Below are positions 25,632-34,106 of a stretch of 37,533 nt of DNA, piece after piece. The notes under the pieces were generated by a model that saw only the letters and a program-made list of their open reading frames with translations, searched no databases and was not told the origin of the DNA. The first letter of the stretch is position 1; each line of letters opens with the position of its first letter. The translations under genes were made by a program, and so were the position numbers. Source of the DNA: Candidatus Caccovicinus merdipullorum (GTDB lineage: Bacteria > Bacillota > Clostridia > Lachnospirales > Lachnospiraceae); NCBI GenBank assembly GCA_018715905.1, contig DVKS01000195.1, positions 1 through 37,533 of the forward strand, read 5' to 3'.

Positions 25632-26840
25632 ATGAAGCTGACCATTCATTTGGAAAAGCCGGGCTGCGGGGACGGGATGTATGAGATTCGCGCCAGGGGA
25701 TATCTGGCGGCAGAATTATTCTGGAGTAATGAAAAGGGAATTCTGGAAGAATATACTGCTTTTGCCTGTATCCCTTTGGGACTGGACGGAGAGGGAGTTT
25801 TCCGTTTTCAGGGCGGACGGGGGATTCCGCCGGAAGCTTCCTCGGTGACCGTCCGGGCGGTGGACGGCAGCCTGAAGAAATGGGAGGAGGCAAGCGCCAT
25901 CATTCCCATGGATTTTCGCAGTCCTTTGCAGGATGCGGAACAGAAGATCTGTGTCATGAGCGACCTCCATCTTTCCCGCCGGGCCGGGCGCCTGAAATGG
26001 GTGCTTAGACAGGGAAAGAAAGCGGATCTGGTGCTTTTGCTGGGAGATCTGGTAAATGACGGGCTGCCGGAGCAGTTTCGGCTGTTTTCCCGGTGCCTGG
26101 AGGAAGCGCTGCCGGATGTGCCGGTGCTGGCAGTGCCGGGAAATCACGATTTCCCCAGAAATCCTCTGCCCTTAGCTGGGGAGAAAAGAGGAGATTTTCG
26201 CGGGGTGTTTCAGCAGATGGCAGAAAGGGCAGGAAACCTTGGGATTCAGCTTAAGGCAGATCCCAGAGGCGGTTTCTGCGCCCGGGCAGGCAGGATCCAG
26301 GTGATCGGGCTTTATGGGGCATCCAACTGGCGCAGGCTGCGCCTGGAAAAAGATGGGCAGCTGGCGTTCTTGGAAAAGGAACTGGGGGAAAAGCAGGGGG
26401 AGGAGCCGGAAGAAAAGCTGGGAGAAAAACCAGAAGAAAAGCCATTCCTGCGCCTGATTCTCTGTCACGCGCCCCTGCTTGACCATAATCCCCAGCGGAG
26501 AAAGGGACAGTCTCAGCCTTACCTGGGCGGGGACCGTGCTTTGCAGAAATTGCTGGATGGCCAGGAGAACTTTCTGTTTCTTTCCGGGCACACCCACTTG
26601 TCCCCAAACCTGTATCAGGGAACCGTGGAGATTCTGCCGGGAAACCGGATTTATGCCAATGTGGGGAGTACCTGTCCCTGCGAGATGAAAGGGGAGGAGC
26701 CGCTGACTCTTAAGGAGTGGAGAGAGCCGGTGATGACAGAGCTGATCCTTGGGAGAAAAACTGCTTCGATCATTTCTCGGTCCCTGGTGACAGGAAAAGC
26801 GTTTCCCAGAGGATATTACCGTTTTAACCTTTTTTCATGA
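25632..26840 (+). CDS. Calcineurin-like metallophosphoesterase
   Basis: VMSDLHLSRR, LVLLLGDLVNDG, VPGNHDFP, LILCHAPL, FLSGHTHLSPN. Confidence 0.92.
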   Translation: MKLTIHLEKPGCGDGMYEIRARGYLAAELFWSNEKGILEEYTAFACIPLGLDGEGVFRFQGGRGIPPEASSVTVRAVDGSLKKWEEASAIIPMDFRSPLQDAEQKICVMSDLHLSRRAGRLKWVLRQGKKADLVLLLGDLVNDGLPEQFRLFSRCLEEALPDVPVLAVPGNHDFPRNPLPLAGEKRGDFRGVFQQMAERAGNLGIQLKADPRGGFCARAGRIQVIGLYGASNWRRLRLEKDGQLAFLEKELGEKQGEEPEEKLGEKPEEKPFLRLILCHAPLLDHNPQRRKGQSQPYLGGDRALQKLLDGQENFLFLSGHTHLSPNLYQGTVEILPGNRIYANVGSTCPCEMKGEEPLTLKEWREPVMTELILGRKTASIISRSLVTGKAFPRGYYRFNLFS

Positions 26841-26978
26841 GGGATGTTCTGGCACATTCAATGGGCAGAAGGAAGGCCTGTAGGAATAAGGGCTGGAAAA
26901 AGAGGGGGACAGAAGATATAATGGTGGCATCATTATAAGTCAGTATAGAAGACTACGGAAAGGCGGGAGATTGTGGTC

Positions 26979-27941
26979 ATGATGCAATCAAAGCATGGGA
27001 AATATGAGACAGCCATCGATAAGGAATTAAAGCTCATCCACCGGCAGGAGGAATCTCTGCGGCGGGCAGCGATGAAGGGGAAAACGCCCCAGTGGAAAAC
27101 GGCTCTTGAGGAAAAAGTGCCCGGTTCCATTTACGAAAACCTTCAAAAGGCATTCCGGAAGGCCTTTGCCATTGTCTTTGAAAAGGGGACAGGCTTGATT
27201 GAGAAAACTTATAACCGGGAATCTCTTGAGGAGGACTGCCAGGTTCGGGAGTTCGCCTTTCAGGTGAAGGCAAACCGGAAAACCTTAAAAAAAGCCAGAA
27301 AGGATGCCCGGGCCGGCAATCTGCGCAATCTGGCCATTACCAGCGCGGAAGGGATCGGCCTTGGGGTTCTGGGCATCGGCCTGCCGGACATCGTCATGTT
27401 TGTGGGCGTCCTGCTGAAAGGAATTTACGAGACGGCTCTCCAGTATGGCTATGCATACGATTCGGATCAAGAGCGCTGCTTCATCCTGAAGCTGATGGAG
27501 ACGGCAGTGCTTAAGGGAGAGGACTGGGAGGAAGGAAACCGGGAGATCGACCGATATATTGAATCTTCCGCTGTGGAATGCGCCGTAGAAGAAGAGTCTG
27601 GGACGGAAGAATCTGGAGAGGCAGAGCCAGGGGCGGAAGAATCCGGGGAGGAAGAGTTCGAAGCGGAAGGGCCCGGGGAGCAGCAGCAATCGGAGGCATG
27701 GGAGAAGGACCTGAAGGAGCGGGTAAAGGAGCAGACCGGCCGGACGGCCGATGCCTTTGCCATGGACATGGTGCTTCTGAAATTTATCCAGGGCCTGCCT
27801 GTGGTAGGAATCCTGGGCGGCGCAGGGAATCCTCTGTACTATAATAAGGTGATTAAGTATGCGGAATTAAAGTACAGGAAGAGGTATCTGCTTAAGCTTC
27901 GGGAAAAATTCCGCAGTCAACAGGATGCAGGGAAAAGATGA
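26979..27941 (+). CDS. EcsC-like protein
   Basis: ITSAEGIGLGVLGIGLPDIVMFVGVLLKGIYETALQYGYAYDSDQERCFILKLMETA resembles the EcsC family core; acidic linker at about 27585-27700. Confidence 0.7.
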   Translation: MMQSKHGKYETAIDKELKLIHRQEESLRRAAMKGKTPQWKTALEEKVPGSIYENLQKAFRKAFAIVFEKGTGLIEKTYNRESLEEDCQVREFAFQVKANRKTLKKARKDARAGNLRNLAITSAEGIGLGVLGIGLPDIVMFVGVLLKGIYETALQYGYAYDSDQERCFILKLMETAVLKGEDWEEGNREIDRYIESSAVECAVEEESGTEESGEAEPGAEESGEEEFEAEGPGEQQQSEAWEKDLKERVKEQTGRTADAFAMDMVLLKFIQGLPVVGILGGAGNPLYYNKVIKYAELKYRKRYLLKLREKFRSQQDAGKR

Positions 27942-27965
27942 TTTATTGGAAACCTTCATGAGTCG

Positions 27966-28006
27966 GCAGCCGGTGTTTGCGTGACAGCATTCCGGCTGCT
28001 TTTTTC
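27966..28006 (+). terminator. Rho-independent terminator after EcsC-like gene
   Basis: GCAGCCGG ... CCGGCTGC followed by TTTTTT. Confidence 0.75.
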
Positions 28007-28020
28007 TATATCACCAGGGC

Positions 28021-28075
28021 GGAAAAAACTTGAAGTTTTTTCATGACGCTGTGTTATCCTGAGAATACAAAGAGA
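28021..28075 (+). promoter_or_regulatory. Promoter-like element, copy 2
   Basis: GGAAAAAACTT-33 nt-ATACAAAGAGAT with extended -10-like TGTTATCCT. Confidence 0.5.
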
Positions 28076-28148
28076 TTACAACACCGCCTATCCGGCGGCA
28101 GAACTTTCAGAGAAAACGGATACACGAAAAAAGGAAGGAGAGGCAGTC

Positions 28149-28874
28149 ATGAAAAAGCAGGATAAGATCATTCCGATGAACGATATTTTTGATGAGAACG
28201 AAGCGGTAAAATACATGAAGTCCTATATGTTTATCAAAGGGTTTGCCTTTGGAAAAGGGCTGAGGCAGACCATCCTTTCCCTGGCAGTAGCCAGAAGGCT
28301 TCATGAGGGGCAGTACCGGAAGGATGGAACGCCTTATATTTCCCATCCGCTGAAGGTATGTACCACGCTGATTAGCTACGGAATCGAGGATGACGTGACC
28401 TTATCTGCGGCGCTTCTCCATGATGTTTTGGAGGACTGCAAGGAAAAGCTTCCCCTGGAGGGGAGCGAGCTGGTGCTGGAATACGGACTGGATCAGGAGA
28501 TTCTGGAGATTATCCGGCTTTTGACCAAGGAATCAGGGCTTGATGATTACGAATTAAGCGTCTATTTTAAACGAATCGAGGAAAATCCCAAGGCGGCTCT
28601 CATCAAGCTGGCGGACCGGCTTCACAACAGCAGCACCTTGTATACTTTTTCCAATGAACGGATGAAGAAGTATCTGCGGGAGACAAAGAAATTTATGATT
28701 CCCATGGCTTCCTATTGCAAGAAATATTATCCGGAATATAATAACGCATTCTGCATTTTGAAGAATAATATTGAGATGCTTAATTCGACCATGATGGTGA
28801 TGCTGGAGAAACTGGAGGAAGGAGCAAAGGGAAAAAGAGAGGAGGAGAATGAATATGGAAGAGCGGTACTATGA
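28149..28874 (+). CDS. HD-domain hydrolase, RelA/SpoT hydrolase-like
   Basis: ALSVARRLHEGQYRKDGTPYISHPLKV-type region (actual LAVARRLHEGQYRKDGTPYISHPLKVCTTLI), SAALLHDVLEDC, LIKLADRLHNSSTL. Confidence 0.88.
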   Translation: MKKQDKIIPMNDIFDENEAVKYMKSYMFIKGFAFGKGLRQTILSLAVARRLHEGQYRKDGTPYISHPLKVCTTLISYGIEDDVTLSAALLHDVLEDCKEKLPLEGSELVLEYGLDQEILEIIRLLTKESGLDDYELSVYFKRIEENPKAALIKLADRLHNSSTLYTFSNERMKKYLRETKKFMIPMASYCKKYYPEYNNAFCILKNNIEMLNSTMMVMLEKLEEGAKGKREEENEYGRAVL

Positions 28875-29550
28875 ACGGATGGCGGCGGCTTATCTCCGGG
28901 GCGTGGCGGCTGCGAAAGACATAAGAGTCCCGGAGAAGACGGCAGCGCTTTTTGCCGGGAAATGGGAAGAGATGACTGGAGAGGATGTAAAAAAACTTCT
29001 TCTTGCGGGGCAGAGTCTGGGAATTCGCCTTCACTATTTTAAACGCTCCTCCGGAGAGCTGCCCCGGGTGAAGCGTACCCTGGGGATTCTGCGGGGGCTT
29101 TCGTTTCAAAGCCTCCTGGACATGGGAAGCGGAAGAGGCGTATTCCTGATTCCTTTTCTGGAAGCCTTCCCGGGGATCCGAACGCTTTCTCTGGATCTTC
29201 TCCCAGGCCGGGCGGAATTTCTGCAGACCCTGTCCGCAGGGGGAATTTCCAATCTTACCGCCATTCAGGGCGATATCTGCAAAGAAGAAATTCCGGAAAA
29301 TGCCTTTGACATCGTTACTCTTCTGGAGGTGCTTGAGCATATCCCAAACGCAGAACTGGCCGTGAAGCGGGCGGTGGAGATTGCCGCAAAATACGTGATT
29401 GTCTCCGTTCCTTCAAAGCCGGACGATAATCCGGAGCACATCCATCTGCTGACGAAGCCGGTGCTGACGAAGATGTTTACCGAGGCCGGATGCAAAAAGC
29501 TCCATTTTGACGGGGTAAACGGACATTTGATTCTTTTGGCGGCAGTGTGA
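28855..29550 (+). CDS. Class I SAM-dependent methyltransferase
   Basis: LLDMGSGRGVFLIPFLEAFP, LSLDLLP, IQGDICKEEIPENAFDIVTLLEVLEHIPN. Confidence 0.88.
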   Translation: MEERYYERMAAAYLRGVAAAKDIRVPEKTAALFAGKWEEMTGEDVKKLLLAGQSLGIRLHYFKRSSGELPRVKRTLGILRGLSFQSLLDMGSGRGVFLIPFLEAFPGIRTLSLDLLPGRAEFLQTLSAGGISNLTAIQGDICKEEIPENAFDIVTLLEVLEHIPNAELAVKRAVEIAAKYVIVSVPSKPDDNPEHIHLLTKPVLTKMFTEAGCKKLHFDGVNGHLILLAAV

Positions 29551-29582
29551 GCCAGCCGACAAGGAGAAAGGAGTCATATCGA

Positions 29583-30692
29583 ATGACAGGGAATGAACAT
29601 AAATTTGACAGGCCTTGCGTGGTGGTAATGGGAGGGTCCTTCAATCCGCCGACCATTGCCCATCTGCGGCTGATGCTGGCTGCCGTGGAGGCGGTAGGGG
29701 CTCAAAAAGGCATTTTTGTCCCCTCCAATGACGCTTATGTCAGGAAGAAGATGAAACGTCAGCATCTGGAGCGGGAGACCATCCCGGAGCAGCTCCGCCT
29801 GGAGATGCTGGAAGTGATGTGCGGCGAAGACAGCCGTCTGACCGCGGAACCTTGTGAGTATGGGCGGGATGAACGGGCGAAAACCTATGAGACCATGGAA
29901 ACCATTCAGGAGAAGTATCCCCATGCTCTTATCTATTTTGTGGCGGGAGGCGACAAGCTGAAGGTTATGTCCCGCTGGCATCGAAAGGAAGAATTTCTGG
30001 AGAAATTCCGGATCCTTGTGGTGAAGAGAGAAGACAGCAGTCCTGAGGCCATCATCGACAAAATTCCATTTCTGAACCAACATCGGGACGCCTTCGCCCT
30101 GCTTAAGGAACCCGTGGGACTGGAGGGAATCAGCTCCAGCAAGGTAAGGGATTTATTAAGGCGGGGCGATGAGAAGGGGAAAACCCTTGTCCACCCCGGG
30201 GTATGGAGGCTTTTGCTGGAGGATGGACGGCTGGAGACGGGGATCACCAGCTTCCGGGGAGATTATCATTTTCTGAGCAATTTCTATGAGTCGCCGCTGG
30301 AATATGAAGGATTACGTTATCAGAACGCGGAGGCAGCCTTCCAGGCTCAGAAATGCACGGATGACGGGGAAAAAGCAGAGTTCTGCAGTCTGGCGGCCAA
30401 TAAAGCCAAGAGACTGGGACGCCAGGTAAAGCTGAGGGAGGACTGGGAAGAGGTAAAGACCGGCCTGATGCTTCAGATTGTCCGGGCAAAATTCGCCCAG
30501 AATCCAGAACTTGCGGACGAGCTTTTGCGTACCGGGGACCGTAAGCTGATAGAGGGCAATACCTGGCATGATGTTTTCTGGGGCATGGACCTTAATACCG
30601 GCCAGGGAGAGAATCATCTGGGCCGGATCCTGATGCAGGTGCGAGAGGAGATGCGGGAGGAAAAAGCAGGGGAAAAACGCCAGGAAAAATAA
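29583..30692 (+). CDS. Fusion of nicotinate-nucleotide adenylyltransferase-like and NADAR (YbiA-like) domains
   Basis: N-terminus VVVMGGSFNPPTIAHLRLM...ISSSKVRDLLRRG; C-terminus FRGDYHFLSNFYESPLEYEGLRYQNAEAAFQAQKC...GNTWHDVFWGMDLNTGQGENHLGRILMQVRE. Confidence 0.9.
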   Translation: MTGNEHKFDRPCVVVMGGSFNPPTIAHLRLMLAAVEAVGAQKGIFVPSNDAYVRKKMKRQHLERETIPEQLRLEMLEVMCGEDSRLTAEPCEYGRDERAKTYETMETIQEKYPHALIYFVAGGDKLKVMSRWHRKEEFLEKFRILVVKREDSSPEAIIDKIPFLNQHRDAFALLKEPVGLEGISSSKVRDLLRRGDEKGKTLVHPGVWRLLLEDGRLETGITSFRGDYHFLSNFYESPLEYEGLRYQNAEAAFQAQKCTDDGEKAEFCSLAANKAKRLGRQVKLREDWEEVKTGLMLQIVRAKFAQNPELADELLRTGDRKLIEGNTWHDVFWGMDLNTGQGENHLGRILMQVREEMREEKAGEKRQEK

Positions 30693-30734
30693 GAGCAGCC
30701 AAAACGCGGCGGAAAGAGGAAGGAGAAGAGAAGG

Positions 30735-31376
30735 ATGAAGGAAGGAATGACGGAGCTGGTGTTTATTTTGGACAGAAGCGGTTCCATGTTCGGGCTGGAG
30801 AAGGATACGATCGGGGGATTTAATTCCATGATTCAAAAACAGAAGGAGGAGGAGGGAGAAGCTGTGGTGACTACCGTGCTGTTTGATGACCGGTATGAAT
30901 TGATTCATGACCGTTTTCCTCTTTCGGCAGTAGGGGAAATGACCAGGAAGGAGTATTTCGTAAGGGGAAGCACGGCTTTGCTGGATGCGGTGGGCAAGAC
31001 CATTGTAAAGATTCAAAACGTCCAGGAGCATTTGCCGGAGGAAGCCAGAGCGGAGAAGGTAATTACCGTGATCATTACAGATGGTCTGGAAAACAGCAGC
31101 CGGGAATACAGCCGGGAACAGATTTCCCAGATGATTACCCGGCAGAGGGCGAACGGATGGGAATTCTTATTCCTTGGCGCGAATATGGATGCAGTAGCTG
31201 AGGCGAAAAGCCTGGGAATCCAGGAAGAGAGGGCGGCCTCCTATCGGAATGACAGCCAGGGCGTCAGACGGAATTATCATGTAGTAGGAGCGGCGGTCAG
31301 CGCCATGAGGCGGCGGGAAACCGTGGGCAGGGAGTGGAAGAAGGAGATCGATGAGGATGGGGAAGAGAGAAGATAG
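30735..31376 (+). CDS. von Willebrand factor A (vWA) domain protein
   Basis: TELVFILDRSGSMFGLEKDTIGGFNSMI (MIDAS DxSxS), RGSTALLDAV, VIIITDGLEN-like VITVIITDGLENSSREY. Confidence 0.9.
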   Translation: MKEGMTELVFILDRSGSMFGLEKDTIGGFNSMIQKQKEEEGEAVVTTVLFDDRYELIHDRFPLSAVGEMTRKEYFVRGSTALLDAVGKTIVKIQNVQEHLPEEARAEKVITVIITDGLENSSREYSREQISQMITRQRANGWEFLFLGANMDAVAEAKSLGIQEERAASYRNDSQGVRRNYHVVGAAVSAMRRRETVGREWKKEIDEDGEERR

Positions 31377-32190
31377 AGATGATAGGGAGCAGTTCCGGGA
31401 AACTACAATCATCAAATACCCTCGAACGCCCCATCTGGAGGGCTCCCGCCTGCAGCCGGGAGATGAGGATCTGTCCCAGATCCCTTTCCGCCAGATCGCC
31501 GGGCGGAATCTGGTGGTGGAAGAAAAATGCGACGGAGCCAATTCTGCCGTCTCCTTTTCCCCTTCCGGGCAGCTCCTTCTCCAGAGCCGGGGACATTACC
31601 TGACCGGAGGCTGGCGGGAACGGCATTACAATCTGATGAAACAGTGGGCCAGCGCTCACCGGGACGCGTTTTACCAGGTTTTAGGCAGCCGGTACGTGAT
31701 GTACGGGGAATGGATGTACGCGAAGCATTCGGTATTTTATGACGCTCTGCCCGGATATTTCCTGGAATTTGACATTCTGGACCGGGAGAGGGGCGTATTT
31801 TTGGATACGCCTTCCCGCAGAAAACTGACAGAGAAGCTGCCGGTAACTTCGGTGCCGGTGCTGGCTCAGGGAAGATTTACGAAAAAGGATGATCTGCTGT
31901 CCCTTTTGGGGCCTTCCCGGTTCATTACGCCAAAGAAAACGGAAAGGCTTCGCCAGGTGTGCGTCCAGAATGGCCTGGATCCGGAGCGTCAGATTAGAGA
32001 GACAGATCCCTCTGGCCGGATGGAAGGACTTTACCTTAAAGTTGAAGAAGAGGGAATCGTGACAGAACGGCTGAAATATGTGCGGGCATCTTTTGCCCAG
32101 CAGGTGGATGAATCCGGAACACACTGGCTGGACCGGCCTATTGTGCCGAACCTTTTAGCAGTTCCGGTGGAATCCTTATTTTTACCCTGA
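31351..32190 (+). CDS. ATP-dependent RNA ligase family protein
   Basis: Motif I VVEEKCDGANSAV, RYVMYGEWMYAKHSVFYDALPGYFLEFDILD, motif IV MEGLYLKVEEEG, motif V RLKYVR. Confidence 0.85.
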   Translation: MRMGKREDRDDREQFRETTIIKYPRTPHLEGSRLQPGDEDLSQIPFRQIAGRNLVVEEKCDGANSAVSFSPSGQLLLQSRGHYLTGGWRERHYNLMKQWASAHRDAFYQVLGSRYVMYGEWMYAKHSVFYDALPGYFLEFDILDRERGVFLDTPSRRKLTEKLPVTSVPVLAQGRFTKKDDLLSLLGPSRFITPKKTERLRQVCVQNGLDPERQIRETDPSGRMEGLYLKVEEEGIVTERLKYVRASFAQQVDESGTHWLDRPIVPNLLAVPVESLFLP

Positions 32191-32358
32191 AAGTCCGCCG
32201 CCGCATGAAGGTTTAGCCTAATGGTCTGCCGCCGAATAGGCGGCGTTAATTCAGGGATGCCAAATGCGCCGCCAAGACTTTTATGGGATGGCTGGTGCGT
32301 CGGCTGCCGGCGCATGCAGGTTTACCCTGAAAGTCCGCCGCCGGCACATGAAGGTTTA
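32186..32358. repeat. Short-full-short cluster of the intergenic repeat (full copy 2 at 32224-32324)
   Basis: Short unit AAGTCCGCCGCCGCATGAAGGTTTA (about 32191-32215), full unit 32224-32324, short unit AAGTCCGCCGCCGGCACATGAAGGTTTA (about 32331-32358); TTTACCCTGAAAGTCCGCCGCCG is exact at 32181 and 32321. Confidence 0.85.
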
Positions 32359-32373
32359 GGAGGAAATGAAGAA

Positions 32374-33543
32374 ATGGATACGTGGAAAATGGTGAAAGCA
32401 GCTATGCCGGGGCCGCCCTGCTGGGAGACGGACTGGGAAATCCTTTCTTCCTGCGGGCTGACTGGATTCTTCGGGGAAATGGAAGGAACCATGCAGAATC
32501 CCCGCTGGCATGGAGAAAAGGATGTGATGACCCATACCCGCATGGTCTGCGATGCTCTGGCCGGTCTGGAGGAGTTTCGTTCCCTTTCGGAGAAGGTCAG
32601 GCATGAGGTATTTCTGGCAGCCCTTCTTCATGATATTGGAAAGATCCCCTGCACCCGGCTGGAGGATGGGCAGTGGACTTCGCCTAATCATGGGCGGGTT
32701 GGTTCCAGGATGGTCAGAGAATTTCTCTGGCGGGAATGGGAGATGGCAGGGGAAGCGGATCTTCAGGCCCTTCGCGAGTGCGTCTGCCTGCTGATCCGGT
32801 TCCATATGGTTCCCGGCCATATTCTGAGACGGAAGGACGGGGAAAGAACATTGATCCAGATCAGCGCCTGGGGGGAGGCGGCGCCGGACTTTTCCCTTAA
32901 GCTTCTCCATCTTCTGGCGGAGGCGGACCTCCGGGGAAGAATCTGCGAGGATACCGAGGAAAAGCTCCTTGAGGTGGAGCTTAGCCGTCAGATGGCCCGG
33001 GACGCAGGATGCTTTGAACAGCCGGCCTTATTTCCTTCAGAGGCGGCCAGGCGGGATTTCTTTCGAGGAAGGACGGACTGGCCGGGCCAGGAGCTTTATG
33101 ACGATGCCTGGGGAGAGGTGGTGGTTCTCTGCGGACTTCCCGGAACAGGGAAGGATACCTGGATTAGCCGGAATCTGCCGGGGCTTCCTTGCATTTCCCT
33201 GGACGAGATCCGAAAGAAGCAGAAGATTTCGCCAACGAATTCACAGGGACAGGTAATCGGGGAGGCAAGAAAGCTGGCCAGAGAATACCTCAGGAAGAAG
33301 CAGCCTTTCGTGTGGAATGCCACCAGCTTAAATTCCATGACCAGGGATCGGATCATCAGCCTGGCGGAACAGTATCATGGGGCGGTGAGGTTAGTGTATC
33401 TGGAGACAGGCTGGGATACGGGACTGGCCAGAAACCGGCAGAGAAAAGAAGAAGTGCCGGAGGCGGTGATCGGACAAATGCTTTCCCGGCTGGAACCGCC
33501 GGGGCCGGATGAGGCCAGGCGGGTGGAGTGGCATTGTGTGTAA
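32374..33543 (+). CDS. HD phosphohydrolase fused to polynucleotide kinase-like P-loop domain (HD-Pnk type)
   Basis: HD: TLLHDIGK-like FLAALLHDIGKIPC with upstream H; kinase: VVVLCGLPGTGKDTWISRNLPG, FVWNATSLNSMTRDRIISLAEQYHGAVRLVYLE, RNRQRKEEVPEAVI. Confidence 0.88.
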   Translation: MDTWKMVKAAMPGPPCWETDWEILSSCGLTGFFGEMEGTMQNPRWHGEKDVMTHTRMVCDALAGLEEFRSLSEKVRHEVFLAALLHDIGKIPCTRLEDGQWTSPNHGRVGSRMVREFLWREWEMAGEADLQALRECVCLLIRFHMVPGHILRRKDGERTLIQISAWGEAAPDFSLKLLHLLAEADLRGRICEDTEEKLLEVELSRQMARDAGCFEQPALFPSEAARRDFFRGRTDWPGQELYDDAWGEVVVLCGLPGTGKDTWISRNLPGLPCISLDEIRKKQKISPTNSQGQVIGEARKLAREYLRKKQPFVWNATSLNSMTRDRIISLAEQYHGAVRLVYLETGWDTGLARNRQRKEEVPEAVIGQMLSRLEPPGPDEARRVEWHCV

Positions 33544-33574
33544 GCAGATATGAGCGCAGGAAGGAGAACGAAAA

Positions 33575-34102
33575 ATGCGGCTTTTTGATTTGTTTTCAGA
33601 GAAAAGAAAAAGAGAGGAAAAAACGGAGAAGAAAGAAGGCAAGGGGATGGCTTCAGGAACCGGAAACAGAGAAGAAACGGGAAATCTTCCCCCAAGGCCA
33701 TTTTATTCTTTAGGGAAAGGCTGTTATCTGGCCTATGAGCAGAAGCCAAACGGCCTGGGCGGATACCGCGATGTGAATGTGCGGCTGTATGAGGGGGAAA
33801 GGCTGGTTCGCGCTCTCACCGATGAGAACGGGCAGTTCCTGGATTTTCCGGGGATAGAGCATGGTTCCTGGGAACAACATCTGACCCGCCCCTTCGAGCC
33901 GGTTACCCGCTTTGCTGTCAGCTACAACCGGTTTAAGGAGGATGGTCTGGCGGAGCTTGTCTGGATGGTTCAGCCGGACGGACGCTACTGGGAGGACGAA
34001 GATGGGTTCGGAGGAGAAAACGATGTGGAGGTGGAATTATACGCGAAATTCGATGAGAACGGCCAGTTCGTGACTCCCTTCCGGAGCAGGGACAAAGGAT
34101 GA
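33575..34102 (+). CDS. Hypothetical protein, 175 aa
   Basis: Co-directional ORF, RBS GGAAGGAGAA. Confidence 0.7.
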   Translation: MRLFDLFSEKRKREEKTEKKEGKGMASGTGNREETGNLPPRPFYSLGKGCYLAYEQKPNGLGGYRDVNVRLYEGERLVRALTDENGQFLDFPGIEHGSWEQHLTRPFEPVTRFAVSYNRFKEDGLAELVWMVQPDGRYWEDEDGFGGENDVEVELYAKFDENGQFVTPFRSRDKG

Positions 34103-34106
34103 TGCC

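Noticed and set aside
30312-31031. 239-aa minus ORF
   Set aside because: Antisense to NADAR and vWA coding regions, low-complexity composition.
30735-31376. Classic tellurite-resistance (Ter) locus
   Set aside because: vWA and kinase are present but no TerD-family or PP2C phosphatase gene is recognisable in the window.
22228-32324. Two repeat copies as transposon ends or att sites bounding a mobile segment
   Set aside because: Copies are direct, only ~100 nt, and no transposase or integrase lies between; target duplications are not evident. Recombination between them remains possible.
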